64,000 nucleotides of DNA from Pohlia nutans (taxonomy: Eukaryota; Streptophyta; Bryopsida; Bryales; Mniaceae), in NCBI GenBank assembly GCA_022496805.1, contig CM040099.1, positions 436,501 to 500,500 on the forward strand. The letters are read 5' to 3'. The notes beneath the pieces were generated by a model that searched no databases, was not told the DNA's origin, and saw only the letters and a program-made list of their open reading frames with translations. This document shows, one piece after another, positions 46,480 through 59,739 of this stretch. Every line of letters begins with the position of its first letter. The first letter of the stretch is position 1. The translations under genes were made by a program, and so were the position numbers.

Positions 46480-47528
46480 TTATCATAAGACAACGTTCTA
46501 ACTATCCTGAAATTTTCCATCTTCGTAATTTTTGTTTCAATTATACTCAAAGTGTATGTGAGGTGTGTTGTCTGACACTTCTTGTTTTAGACCTAGTTCG
46601 ACCTGTATTTTCTTTTTACCAATTATGTCTATGAATATATATATTTTTGAGACGGGAAATTACCATGATATGCACTCTCTTCTTCTATGAGCCTTACAAT
46701 AGTTCTTCTCACATGTCCATTTTAGTAATTACGGTCTTCATGATTCACTCTGCCATCTACCTAGCTATCATTATCTTTTCATGAGGCACTATCCGTGTGA
46801 GTGGGTAGGAAATTTCATTAGTTCTATCGGTGGGAGACAGTGGCTAGTTGAAGGTCAATAGGTCACTTTGAATCTTCTAGACAGTCAATTTGGACTAGTT
46901 GAGGGCTCCATCATGGTTGAGGAAGAGATCTTGTCTGAGGAGTTTAGGGTGATCAAAGAGGGATTTTGCAGACAAGGTAAAGAGAAGACAAAGCGTACTA
47001 CTAGCTCCTACATCCTGGTCAATATAAAGTGTACGGCGTCACGATGAAACAACAACAAGTGGCTGCATCTTCTAAGATTTTGGCACCTTTGGCTGATATA
47101 TCTACTATAGAGCTGCTACCTTTATGACTTTATGTCCTAAAACCTTACAGTCTCTTTGAGCCTCAATGGTATGTTACAAGCCTCAGAGCTATTATGGTCA
47201 ACCTTCGTAATGTGAAATGTGAGGCTCTAGATCCTATCATTGAACTGGTTAGTGAATCTGTGAAGAAAACCCCATCTTTGTTTTGTCAAAGTCCCCTCTT
47301 GAATGAACGGATTCTCTTTGCTTCAACTCTAGCATCTGTTGTTTTTTCCCCGACCAATAGTCCATCTTCCTCTTTTTCCTTTGTCTTTGTTGACCAACTT
47401 CACAAGACTGTCCTAGTGTCTAGCAATGTTTGCGAAAGCTCTGAAGTGTTCTTTAATCTCATAATGAACTTGCTCACATAGATTTTGATTGCATAGAGAA
47501 TCATAAGGTGCAGTTCTTTCGTCCACAA
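46480..47528. other. Low-complexity and possibly decayed coding DNA
   Basis: No intact gene. Between about 46900 and 47000 a short frame (MVEEEILSEEFRVIKEGF) looks protein-like and may be the 5' part of the decayed gene that follows. Confidence 0.35.
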
Positions 47529-50334
47529 TTTGACGGGGACGTAGTTTTTGACTTGGTCCCGCACGACAAGTGAACGTCAAAGATACACAACAACCTTGGC
47601 TTGAAGTTTAGAAGGTTGACGTGTGTTGGTGCTTTGCGTTGTAAGAACAAAGATTGGGACTATTTGCTAGAACGCCCAAAACAAATGAGATGGAATGGAC
47701 AGGTACAACTAATATTCCACTCAACGTTCGGTTTAACCCTTCTCATTATTCTTCACTTGTTTGGAAAGTTTGCAAGAAGCTCCCGTTATGTCAAGACTTT
47801 TGCTCACCGCCGATGTATTATGTGCTCAACATTGGCAAAATGTCTCGTGCTTGTATCCACTTGGGTTATCATTGACACCCACTTGCAAAAGGAAAATGCA
47901 GAGAATCTTTGGAGACCATCCCTGGATTGATTGCAATAGAAGTAGCTAATACACCAAATACCAAGAACTTGGACATTGCGATGGCGGCGAGCATGGAATT
48001 CCTCGATAGGTTTTTTGTCCACAGTGGAGCTCTTCTCTTGGGCCCAATGCTTATTGTTTGACTTCCCATTGAAGGGCTGATCTTTCTAAAAATCGACGAA
48101 AAAATACAACCATCGGGGCCGAGGGTTCATTGGTGACCCCACATATTGGGCTGAGTTTTGTAAAATTGCTTTAGTCCTAAATCAACCCTTGGGGTCGACG
48201 GTTGTTTGTTGACTTTGATGTGTATGCCTGATGTGTTTGAAATTATAGTAGTGAAGAACGACTCTCAACCCAAAGGATTGTTTCACGAATTCCAATAGTT
48301 GAACTGATTTTCAAAACATCAGCATATGGCAGAAGTTACTACCCTCATGACCCTAAACAGTTTGATGACTTGAAACTATTTCACTGATATGAACAAAAAA
48401 CTATAGTATCATCTATTATCTTTTCACAAAGTAATTTCTTTAAGAATTAAGATTCCTTGGGATTTTCAAATTCCAAAACTCCATATATGTATAATTATTT
48501 GTGTTGCACAATATGTATAGAGTCTTACTTTGGATGAATTGGCAAACATCCCTACTTTCAACTTAGCAGGGACAGTTCACACTTGAAGGGTGCACTCTAC
48601 AATATGTTTGAGAATCCCCTTCTAAAATCCCCTTTGTACATAAGAGGTTATATGTTTAAGTACCTTGGAATACAAATGTATTCCGTTTTAAAAATATGTT
48701 TAGTGTAAGTATATGTGAATATCTTCAGTTCCATTAGGCAACGAGTATGCACAAACACACAGAGAAGTTGATCGCTAAAAACTTCCACAATCAACACATC
48801 AGGCTTTGCAAGCAATATAAAGACGACCAACGATGGACGAAGTCAACAGGATGTACCTTGAGCTAAAAGCGTGGTAGTACTCTTCCAGTGCTCCATCTAA
48901 AGATACAATTCAAGAGTTTGAGGATTGGTTGGACTTTTGGCACTTTTGCTACCGTCAATAGGGCGGTTTCATAGAAACGGTAAAAACCTAAATCTCACTT
49001 TTATTTCACGTGGATATTCAGAATATGATGGGGTCCCTCGGTGTCGATGGTCATCACATGAAAACTATAACCTATTTTACAATTACTGCAGAATCTTACT
49101 GCCGATGAACTCGCGGACATCCCAACTTCCAATTTGGCAGAGACTATTCACAACAAGTGGATGCAAGCCTCCGGAGAAGCAAGGCTTGGACCTCGTCGTC
49201 GCCACCACTGATGATTGGGCTCGTGCCTTCATGCAAATGACAAACTACAGAACATTCATATGTGGCAGTCTATCTGGAACTGGTCCGTCTAAACACGATC
49301 TAAAATTGAAGAGAGTTAAAGCATCCCATGACAAAAAGAAGATCGCCGAAGCAATAAACAACACGCCGGGGGCTGCGGAGATTTCTACACGAGTTCCACA
49401 TTTGGAAAGAAAAGAAGTGTTTGGGTCAGTCAAGAGAAAGCTCGACATGCCTCTTGGTTGCAAGGGAGATTCTCATCGCCCCGACAAGGTGAACTTCTCG
49501 CATCCTCGTGTACAAACACAATTTGCCGTTGCTCAAATGAACTGGGAGCAATCACCAAGATCTACTTCTTCAGTATCATTCACAACTAGGGTGTTGGAGA
49601 TTGACTGTGACACCTCGAAATGGCATAAGTCCAGAAAGCAGTGTCACGTAGTACAAGCGGGACATGGCAACAAATGCAAGATGTTGATTACGGAGGGCGG
49701 TAAGACTACGGCTGCCCCAACCTACGTACCAAGGCACTAGGTCGGAGTACAAAGGGACTAAACCTCTAACAATTGATTTCTGGTTCTGTCCTGACCAAAT
49801 CGCACGATGTGTCATGGGACCAAAGCGCTTCTTTGTCATAGGCCGCCCGGAAATCCCAGATGTTTGGCCTGTCCTCTCTGGTATGGACCTCACGCGTTTG
49901 AAGATCCTAGAACTCTAGGAGGCCGGGTTTTATCTTGAGTCCACTACAGCCCTTTTGCCTCGACACGTCTTTACGACATCAAAGGTGTTTGAGCCAATGC
50001 TATGGACTCACCCAAGGCCATTGCATGCTAACAGGATCCAATCCTCCCGGGCTTGGTGCCATCATCGTACTCCAATTCGGGGTGGAATCCTACGAAAATT
50101 TGTACAATATCACATTGTGCAATTTTCCGTCATGTACCTGCCCACATTATGCGAGCATGAACTCTGCAGCTATTGGGAGGCGTGGCCAGTACGTCAACTG
50201 CAAATACCTCTACTATATCTTTTGTTTCTTTTGCAAGCTATAAAGTTGACACGTACATCCATGCTCGTACTCTCAGCTTGGATGAGGTTAAAAACATTCT
50301 TCTAGCTGCTGGGATCATCAAGACCGAGGATTGA
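47529..50334 (+). pseudogene. Decayed transposon-type gene with SWIM-like module
   Basis: Protein-like blocks in several frames: FDGDVVFDLVPHDK and LGLKFRRLTCVGALRCKNKD (47529-47670); a Cys/His block (VWKVCKKLPLCQDFC, MSRACIHLGYH) at 47700-47880; ADELADIPTSNLAETIHNKW near 49105; TTDDWARAFMQMTNYRTF and GTGPSKHDLKLKR near 49210-49330; then CTCPHY ... QYVNCKYLYYIF near 50130-50230, a SWIM pattern with His replaced by Tyr, and LSLDEVKNILLAAG to 50334. Frameshifts and stops separate the blocks. I recall similar WRKY/GCM1-finger plus SWIM proteins from non-seed plant genomes, usually transposon-linked. The phrase LDELANIPTFNLAGTVH near 48530 is a second copy of one block. Confidence 0.5.
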
Positions 50335-51230
50335 AGAATGAGTCACAATTGGTGTCTAGATGAGGAGACTAGAACTATAAGCAATAGCTTCCTATTTTGA
50401 ATGGCCGAAGCCCTAGTTTGAATTGGTTGAAGTAGTAGCTTGCATAATACAGTTGACTACTATAACTATGTATTAGACAAAAAATAAAATTAAAAAAATA
50501 CTACATTTACCCTAAACCTTTAACATTGAACTACACTAAGTACTAACCCACGGTTATAGGTCCAGCGGTCATAGGGTGCCAAAATTTACTATTATTAGTA
50601 ATAAATCTAAAAATAGTATTTTATTTTCTAAAATTAGAGTCATTTTCTAAATTCAGATGGATCCTATGCTCTAGGCTCTCCAAATCCCCACTCTCTACTC
50701 TTGGGCTCTCCTCTCTAGGCTCGCATGGTAGCGTCGTTGCTAGGCGCTATCCGTCGCTAGGAAACAGCAATAATCTGCTTCCTACACGAAAATCATAAGT
50801 CTTGAGAAAAATCCAGAGCCCGAGTAGCCGGAAAGAGCCTCGGAGATCATTGTGTGTGACAGTCGACCAGGGTAGTCAATAGTTGATAATGCTACTGACT
50901 AAAAATCTGTAAGAGCAGTCTCTGAACAAGGCTTATGGTGCCAAAGAGCAACCGACTAGGCCAGCATAAAAGACTAGCCAAACAGATCTCAGAGCCCGAC
51001 CTACCTAGCAGAGTCAGATCTAAATCTCAGATCCAGATCTAGATCCGATAACTGCCACGTCACTAGTATGGAACGACCGCGTACACGAGCTATCTCGCTG
51101 TTAACCGTACAATAGGAGTATCGGTCGGTCTACCGATCTGAGTTTTATCTGGGTAATTTTCCAAGTTACCCCAGTAGGTAGATCTAGGAAACACTTTTTT
51201 ACCGATCTGACCTAACTGTCAGATCTGGTT
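50335..51230. other. Region before and probably including gypsy 5' LTR
   Basis: No gene. From about 50850 the text is rich in AGATCTRGATC and TACCGATCTGA phrases and leads into the gypsy promoter; the LTR start could not be fixed because no second LTR copy was found. Confidence 0.4.
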
Positions 51231-51239
51231 GTACTGTGG

Positions 51240-51247
51240 TATAAAAG
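51240..51247 (+). promoter_or_regulatory. TATA box of gypsy 5' LTR
   Basis: TATAAAAG, about 270 bp before the primer-site-like TTTGGCGACCATC. Confidence 0.5.
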
Positions 51248-51679
51248 CAATAGAGCCAACCTCATTGGCATGCTTCATTTTCCCAGACTATTGTCTTGTA
51301 CTCAAAGTATTGTCTTCCGAATCATCCCCTACCGGGTGACTTTCTGTATGCCATTAGTTGTTCTGGTCAGTTTGTTTTCCCGTAGTTTCGTGATCACTGA
51401 CTTAGCCTTGAGTATTCTGCTGTCCATTCAGTTACTTTCCTTCTCCTCGGTAGCTAGTAAATTCCCGGTAATGATTACCGAGTAGGTTCTTACCAAGGGG
51501 AGCTACCATTTGGCGACCATCTAGTGTTCAAATTCCAGAACTCCATTGCTTAAAATCACAGAGTCACCGATCCCGGTACTCTAGTATCACTTCGTTAGTG
51601 TGACACCGCGCCCTCTTTTTATTCTACCGGAATCGATCAGTCCGGTTGTTAAGCTCACTTCAAGTGCCCAGAATCTTCC

Positions 51680-53749
51680 ATGGCCCGGCGCCACACTCGA
51701 TCCGCAGGACCACCGCCCGAGTTCGATCTCGAGGCTCTCACGATTTCCAATACTCGGATGCACCGGAGCGTACAGGATTTGCTACCGTCACCGATGTTCC
51801 GAGCTCCCTCAACAGCTACTTATCCGACACGCCGACCTCAACCTTTACTCACGCAGGACGAATTACCAACCCCGCGAGAACTCCAAACTGCACGACACCC
51901 ACATTCATCCACTTGGCAGAGGCCATCCTCCGACTCGGTACTCCACAACCCGGCAGCTACCGCAGACGACTTACACCTCACCAGCGAAGAACGCGACAGA
52001 TTTCGTAGCCAAGCATTTCTGCAATCTTCGGCTATTCAACACCAACTCCAACAACTACCGGCAGAGGACGCAACAGACCAAGAACTTCTTGCAGCCTTGG
52101 AACCGACTCCCCAATTGGACTTCGACCTAGCTGCATCTCGTTTACAACTGTCCAATTTACGTTTACGACAGTTTCGACAAAATCAAGGACGTGCTCCATC
52201 CAGGCATCGCACGGTACGCCCACAACCGATACCGGGACACCAACACCCGGTACAGCAGCAATTTTTCGGATATCCTTCTCCACATCATCTCCACCAGGTT
52301 CGTCCTAGACCTCCTCTCCGTTTTTGCACGTTTTGTGGCCATACCGACCACCCTTCTACCTCCTGTCCCTATAATTTTCCCCAACCACGCCGCATTATGA
52401 CTACCGGAGTACCGACTCCAACCTACCGACCTGCCGGCGACCCAAACGTTCAACCCACTGATCGACGCCCAACCTCGACCGCTCGGAAAGCGGTACCGTA
52501 CCCAGAGTAGAAAACCGGTAAGTGCCCGGAAACTCATTGTCGCAAGTTCGAATCTGCTATTAGATTAAATGGCGAAACAGAAACCATGGTACAGTTAGAA
52601 TTATTCGATAACACTCTTACCGAAAAAGAGTCGAATTGGTTTGCGTACCATCGACGCATTCATCCTACTAATACACTGCAGGAAGTATTTTCCGCATTCA
52701 AACGACGCTACCGAACCATCAAGACGGACGACCAAACATACATCCAATTCCGTACCATCAATCAGCAACCGAAGGAATCGGTCGATGATTACGCCGAACG
52801 CCTCCAACAACTCGCGGAAAATCTAACCGTACCTCCGGATGATATGTTCATGTTGAGCAATTTTCGCGCTGGCTTATTAGAGTATCTACAGGTAGCCACG
52901 GTAGGCCTTCAACGTCAAACATTTTCCGAAGCAGTGGACTTGGCACGCACCGCAGAGGAAGGTCTACCCAAATCACGGCAACCGACCCTTCCCTCGACCA
53001 GTACCGGCGATAACCCCCGACGTAACCTGAAGTGCACCGGCTGCGGTCGTATGGGTCATGAATGGGGGACATGCTATTGCAACCCGACCAGTGACTATGG
53101 AAAGAAAACTGATACGGCTTCCATCCATCAGATTCAAACTCAGCAAACACCAACTCCGGTAAGTACCGAAAACCGCCGTACTTCTCGCAGTATGACCCCG
53201 GTACAACGGTACCCATGCAATGTATGTGGATCTCTTGAACATCCGGGACATCGTTGTCCACTGTTATTAGATGAGGATGTTAAAAAAGCCATAAAAAACA
53301 AACTACCTGCCCACTCAGGATCCTCGGTAGTCATTACCAATGTACATACCGTAGATGTCTCTCACATCGGTCCTCGCACTCGGAGTCAGACACAGCATCA
53401 AGACTCGGTAGTCCCGAACAGTGCTTCACCTGCTACCGAAGCAGCCCGCCAAACCGAGGCGTTTGATTGGCAAGCCGAAGAGCAGCTGCGCGAAGAAATG
53501 ATCAAAACGGTCCGTGAATTACAAGACCTCTCGCCATTACAGCCACCATCCCCTCGCGACACTCCAACCGCTCCGGACAGCACCATGGATATTTGTGAGA
53601 CCATTCTTCAACAAATTGAATCACAAACCATCCAGGTAAGTCTCAAAAACCTTATGGCTATTGCACCTAGTATTACAGAACATATACACCGAAGACTTAC
53701 ACGGAATTCTCGATGCTTTCAAACACTGCTACCAGGATATCGACAATGA
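51680..53749 (+). pseudogene. Gypsy gag, first copy
   Basis: One frame broken by TAG at 52508. N-terminal part Pro/Gln-rich with a Cys/His finger (CTFCGHTDHPSTSC). After the stop come the retrotransposon gag domain (NWFAYHRRI, AFKRRYRTIKTDDQTYIQF, KESVDDYAERLQQL) and two more fingers (CTGCGRMGHEWGTC and CNVCGSLEHPGHRC). At about 53695 homology to the element's own protease lead-in (APSITEHIHRRL) stops and a second gag begins. Confidence 0.8.
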
Positions 53750-54410
53750 CGACCAGGCTTACCTACGTTTCCGCAGTATGAAACAGGATGCCAAAGAGTC
53801 GGTTGACGATTACTATGAACGGATGATGAAACTAGCCAGCCAATTTGAGGTCCTTCTAGCTGACAGATTCCTACTATTTAAGCAATTTCCGAGCTGGTTT
53901 GTTGAAGTATCTGCAGGTAGCCACAGTCGGACTACCAAGATCGACACTAGCCCAGGCCAAGAAATCGGCTAAGCTTGCAAAAAGCGGACTACCTAGGGAA
54001 CCCGACTCGACCACTACCGAGCGAGCCGAGACTACCAAACGAGCATTTTGCAACCGATGCAAGAAGCCAGGCCACCTCGAACGCGATTGCTGGCTCAATC
54101 CAAAGAGCGAGATTGGAAAAAGGCGTGCAGCGGCTAATAAGACAGTCCTAGTAGCAGCAGCCACACTAGTGTCGACTACCTCCGAATCAAGGAGTCGACC
54201 GCCCTGGAAAGCACACCACGACGGATATTCCCTTGTTCTCTTTGCAAAACCTTGGACCATCCCACACACATGTGTCCCGTACTGAAGGATCCGAAGGTCG
54301 TCAAATTCCTTAATCAGCAGATCGAAACCAAGCCCAACACATCGTCAGTAGTCATTGAAGGACTATCGAACACTACGGTTGGTGTCCTGACGCTCGCCGC
54401 AATTACCTGA
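53697..54410 (+). pseudogene. Gypsy gag fragment, second copy, frameshifted
   Basis: LHGILDAFKHCYQDIDND and KESVDDYYERMMKLASQF repeat the gag domain of the first copy with clear divergence. A frameshift near 53885 moves the reading frame to KYLQVATVGLPR and a finger CNRCKKPGHLERDC. Another shift leads to CSLCKTLDHPTHMC. It belongs to a different member of the same gypsy lineage. Confidence 0.75.
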
Positions 54411-54494
54411 AGCCAGTCGAAACCCGAGCAGTCGACTCCTGACAAGACCACGGAGACGACTGACAAGACTGCCCAAGAACTACTACGTGATCAA

Positions 54495-57400
54495 ATGATG
54501 CAGGAAGTTCGACAACTCCAAGCCGAGTTGGAAACAACAACTTCCACTAAAGACCCAAAGTCGCCTGAAGATTCGCCCTCACTCGACTGGGACGCGGATG
54601 CATTACCGCAACAAACGATCACCCCTCGAGACAACCCAGACCAACCGACTCAAACCACAGTCGACCAAGGCAGCATCGCATTCGACGCCGTCCAGCAGCA
54701 GATCCTCGATCAACTGCAAGAGTGCAAATTGCAGGTATCCATCTGTGACTTACTACAGTTATCACCGACCCTCACGAAAGTGGTTCGGGATCGACTGACT
54801 CATCCAGACCCAGGGTCGACTTTGGAGTTACCCTACTCGACTATAGAGGAGGTGACGATCGCCGCTGCAGCAGTCATCGACAAACACATGCCAGTCATCA
54901 CAGTCTCAGTCGGAAAAAACATGGTTGACGACGTTCTGATTGATGGCAGATCCGGCGTCAATGTGATCACCAAAGATGAACGCTCACGTTTGGGTCTATC
55001 CAAGCCCTCACCCGCACCATTCAACCTCAAGATGGAAAATGGCACCATAGCACGGCCCAAAGGATTGATCAGGGATGTCAAAATTCATATTCACGGCATC
55101 CCCTACATAATCACGCTTATAGTCATCGACTGCTCGACAGTCAAGTTAGACTATCGGTTATTACTCGGTCGACCCTGGCTTCAACATGCCAAAGTCATTT
55201 ACGACTAGGGCAACAACGAGGTGCAGATCATGGGCAACGGCACCGTCAAGACCGTCAAGATAAATCGACAGTTAGGATACGAGACGATTACACCACATGC
55301 TCTAGTGTGATACAACTTTGCGGAAGGTATCACCAATGACGAGGAGGAAATCTTGGTGGCCTCCGACCCGACCCTCCACACAATGGGCACAACTGACTGG
55401 AACCTCCTAGCTACCGAGTCTACAGTCGACCAGCCTGGGACAGAACCGACTACGACGGCCACTAGGCACTAAGGTATTCAACATACACTAGGAACAATGT
55501 TGGTAGACGAGATACCAATACAAGACAAGCTGCGATTCATGGACATTGCCCATTGGAATCACAATGAGGAGGATTGATTCGACCATATCAACGTCGGTAC
55601 CTCTACCGACCCCAAGATGTTGAAGCTGAACGCGAATCTGAGCGCTAGTCTCAGAGCTAGTGCAGAATCCCTGTTTAAGGAATACATCGACATCTTTGCC
55701 TTCTCTTACGAAGATATGCGAGGTATACCGGAACACATAGCGACTCATCGGATCGAGCTCGAATCGACCATCTCGCCTAGTCACCAGGCAAGATACCGGA
55801 TGAACCCGAACTATACACAAGCCGTGAAGGACGACTTGGAACGGCTTTTTAAAGCAGGATTCATCGCACCAGCCGACTAGGCGACATGGCTATCCCCAAT
55901 AGTTGTGTAACCCAAAAAGAATGAGAAACTACGGATATGCGTAGATTTCCGTCGACTTAATGTAGCGACCAAGAAAGATCCGTACCCCCTCCTGTTCACA
56001 GAGGAGGTACTCGACGCAGTCATAGGCTATGAAGCCTACTCCTTCATCGACTGCTTCTCAGGCTACCACCAGGTACTGATCGACCCGACCGACCGCCCAA
56101 AAATAGCTTTCATCGCCGAATCGAGGGCGTATGTATGGGTCGTGATGCCGTTCGGATTGAAGAACGCTCCGCCTACCTACCAGCACTAGTAGAAATCTTG
56201 TCTTATGTGACAAGTCTTTAATGACTCAATGTTGGGAATGACAAGTCCGTAATGACACAGAGTTCTTTTTGTCATTACGGACAGGTCATTCCCGACATTG
56301 AATCATTAAAGACTTGTCACATAAGACAAGATTTCTACTAATGCAGCGCATCGTCAACCAGATCTTCAAAGAGTACCTGGGCGACTTCATGAAGCTATTC
56401 CTAGACGATTTCAGTGTCTATAGCGACATCGACTCCCACCTACCGAAGCTCAGACTAGTCTTCGACCGATGTCGACAGTACGGGGTAAGCCTCAATCCAG
56501 AAAAATATATCTTCTATGTCCCTTCTGGTGTAATTTTGGGCTACATTGTAGGACGGGAAGGCAAGTTTCCGGATCCAAAGAAGATCCAGGCCCTAGTCAA
56601 CATGCTACCACCGAAGGACGTCAAAGCCATTAAGACGTTCAACGGACTAGCCCAGTTCAACCGATGCTTCATCAAAAATTATGCTGCCATCATGGAACCT
56701 ATCACCAAGCTGACTAGGAAAGGCGAACCGTTCGACTGGACGCCGGCGTGCGCAACAGCATACCAGACCATCAAGGATCGATACAAGACTGCACCAATCC
56801 TGATCGGAGTCGACTGGTCACTCGACTTCCACATACACACAGACGCATCCGACATAGCAGTCGGGGCGATGCTAGCACAGAACCCGACCGGCAACATCGA
56901 CCAGCCGATAGCCTACGCTTCCCGACTACTCTACAAAGCAGAGAAGAACTATACAACAACCGAGAAAGAAGCCCTCGCAATGGTGTACGCCATCCACAAA
57001 TTCCGCCATTACCTTCTGGGTAATAAGTTTTTCTTCTATGTCGACCACCTGGCGCTCTAGTACTTAATCAACAAACCCCAGGTATCGGGTCGACTGGCAC
57101 GTTGGCTGCTAATGTTTCTTGAATTCGACTTCACCGTGGTTTGTAAACCAGGAAAAACGCATGGAGTAGCCGACGCCCTATCAAGAAATGAAGGGGCCGA
57201 GCCAGCCATAGGCATACCCGACCAGCTTGTCGATGCACAGCTCTTTTCCACCGAACCCGACTGGCTACACCCGATAGTCGACTACTTGACTACCGGGACT
57301 TTTCCAGCCCACATGACGAAGGAGGCTCGTAAGCGAATCGCTCTCAAAGCCATCTCGTACCAAGTACTCGATCGCCAACTGTACCGACTCGGCAAGGACC

Positions 57401-58482
57401 ACCAGCTCCGAGAAGTCCTGACCGGCAGTCAGCCTACAACAGTCCTCTAAGAATTACACAAAGGCAACGCGGGAGGACATTTTTCTCATGACATCACTGT
57501 CCGGAAAATACTAGACGCAGGCTACTGGTGGCCGACACTACACCAAGACGCTGTCCAGTACTGCCAGTCGTGTCATGAATGCCAGATGACAAGCGGACTA
57601 CCCAAGACAGTCTCCTCGAAGCTCGTCACCCAACTACCCGCAGAGCCGTTTATGAAATGGGGACTCGACTTCATAGGCCCCATCTTCATAGGCCCCGTCA
57701 AGAAGACCCGACATACAGCCTGTCGATACATTTTGGTGGCTACCGACTATGCCACCAAATGGGTCGAGGTTAGAGCTTTCCGAGGAAACACTGCCAGAGA
57801 AACCGCACAGTTCCTGTATGAGGCAATCCTTACCCGGTTTGGATGTCCTCTCCACCTAGTCAGCGACCAAGGTACCCATTTTCTCAATAGCACGGTGCAC
57901 ACTCTCACCGAGCATTTTTTACTCCGACACACGACTTCAACAACATACTACTCGCAAGGCAACGGCCAAGCCGAGTCGACCAACAAGGTCATAGTCCAAA
58001 TGCTCCAAAAGCTAGTCAACGAGAATCGAACCGACTGGGACTTACAGCTCCATACGGTCCTATTTGCTTACCGAACGGCATACAAAGTTGGCACAGGCAA
58101 CACACCTTTCCAATTGGTGTATGGTCTGACGCCGTTGATGCCAACCGAGTACATCATCCCGATCCAACGGTCGACATCGACTACCGACTTCACTCCCAAG
58201 CGAGTACTAGCAGCCCGAGCCGCCGAACTCGAGAAGTTAGACGAGACCCGATTGACAGCAGCCACCCACCACGGCGCACAACAGTGAAACCGAGCACAGT
58301 TGGCCCAGACCCAAGGCCAGTCGACTCTATACAACGTAGGCGACTACGTCCTCTGGCACCCGAAAGGGACAAATGTCCATGCCAGTAAACTTTGTAGCAA
58401 ATGGGCCAGCCCGTATTGCGTCCAGTATTCCCTTCCCAACAACACGGTCCTCCTAGTCAGCATTCAGCACTTTGTGTCGTAG
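54495..58482 (+). pseudogene. Gypsy pol (protease, RT, RNase H, integrase) with nine in-frame stops
   Basis: Protease: VLIDGRSGVNVI near 54945 and LLLGRPWL near 55170. RT: RICVDFRRLN (55938), SFIDCFSGYHQ, MPFGLKNAPPTYQ (56150), then after the MITE KLFLDDFSVYSD (LDDF, 56395). RNase H: FHIHTDASDIAVGAML (56830). Integrase: zinc-site HH-CC near 57470-57580 (CQSCHECQ), WGLDFIGP, VSDQGTHF and NGQAESTNK. Stops in the pol frame: 55206 TAG, 55308 TGA, 55470 TAA, 55575 TGA, 55878 TAG, 55908 TAA, 57058 TAG, 57448 TAA, 58285 TGA. Apart from the MITE, no frameshift. It cannot make a full polyprotein. Confidence 0.9.
56187..56340. mobile_element. 154-bp snap-back MITE inside gypsy RT
   Basis: Two ~70-bp arms, TAGTAGAAATCTTGTCTTAT at the left and its reverse complement at the right, pair with about four mismatches around a short AGAGTTCTTTTT loop. 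Flanks CCAGCAC and GCAGCGC may be a decayed 9-bp target duplication, which would suggest a Mutator-like parent. Its insertion shifts the RT frame by one, as seen. Confidence 0.8.
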
Positions 58483-59739
58483 CACGTGATACCGGATATT
58501 CCCCTAGAACGCACTTTTTCGTATTAAGAACGCTCGTAGAGGTGATTTCCGGGTTATCGTTCCGCGGAGAATCTGTGAAGTGGGAAGTTTCTGGAGATGG
58601 TCCCGGATTGGTGATCTCTCTCTCTCTGTCACCAGCTGAATTCCTCTTTCCTACCAAACCGGGCCTTCTCCTACTGACTGACCTGGTTACGACTAGATCC
58701 GGTATCTTTCCGGGGAGGACTTCCACTACTCTTCCTCTCCCCTGGTCCACCGTTATTACCTGATCCGGTTTCGTTTAACCTCTGTTTCCCCTCAGAGGGT
58801 TCTCCATTTACATTAGTGGTGCTGGATTGAAAGACACACCCCTCCTTATTGATTTAAGTGATGGGAACTTCACTACCTTCTGGTTATACTCATAGAACTC
58901 CTTATCCCGGGTACTTACTGTACTGCCCTTTCAACTGCTGGTTTTATCCAACCGGCAGCCGTGTCACGAAAGCGCAATCCGGTTTCCCCTTTCTCTCAAT
59001 TACTACAACGATTTACTAACCGGAATAGACATTATCCAAGGGATCCGAAACTAGTATTCAGGAATTCTAGCGCCCTGTTTTACTCCCGTGATCCCGTATT
59101 TCTCCTCGCCTGGACCTTCCGAGTGCTGGCTCTTCAACCGGACTACCCGTTTAGGAGTTCTAAGCAACCCGGAGTACCCCCTCCTACCTGCCCAGCCACT
59201 AACCCGGATTACCTAGCGTACGGAACCTAGAAACCACTCTTTCAAACAGTCCTCAAATCACCCAAAAACCATATTCAGACTTCACACCCGAATCACTCGA
59301 GAACCCGGACTGCCTACACGGTTACCAAGGGACTCTTGACTACTGTACCATTCCACAAACAACCCTACAGCCTCGCCCACAGCACATACACAACTTTCAG
59401 ATAATGCTCTACAGCACTTTGCTTTCAAGGAAACAGTAATACAAGAAGACCCCAAGAATGCCAAGCATTCCTGGGCAAGTAGTGGTCCTCAATCACTGGA
59501 CCGGATTTCCTGCCCAAATCCTACAAACTCGTGATCCGGAAAACACGGGAACTCACATCCAAAAGATCCCAATCCTATCCTACAAGCAAAAGCGCCTAAC
59601 CTACCACGAAAAGGTCCTATTTACATGCGGGCTAGCCTACCAAGCCTACTCCCAAACGGAGTCCTACCCTACTTACTCAAAAAGGGCCTGTTCTAAGCGG
59701 CCGGATCCACTAAGTCGGGGCCACTGATTCCGGGACTCC
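58483..59739. other. CCGG/ACCGG-rich DNA without a supported gene
   Basis: Several short ORFs but none with a recognisable domain. Possibly untranslated or LTR sequence of the gypsy element or of the remnant that follows. Confidence 0.4.

Larger units (their letters stand above)
51240..58482 (+). mobile_element. Ty3/gypsy retrotransposon, chimeric and inactivated
   Basis: Order gag, protease, RT, RNase H, integrase, as in Ty3/gypsy. A primer-site-like TTTGGCGACCATC at 51509-51521 follows AGCTACCA, the probable LTR end. Two related but diverged gag segments follow each other, and pol has many nonsense codons in an otherwise continuous frame. A MITE sits in RT. I found no matching 3' LTR downstream. 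Confidence 0.85.

Noticed and set aside
58961..59727. ORFs of about 89 codons after the gypsy element
   Set aside because: No domain; composition follows the CCGG-rich repeat-like background.
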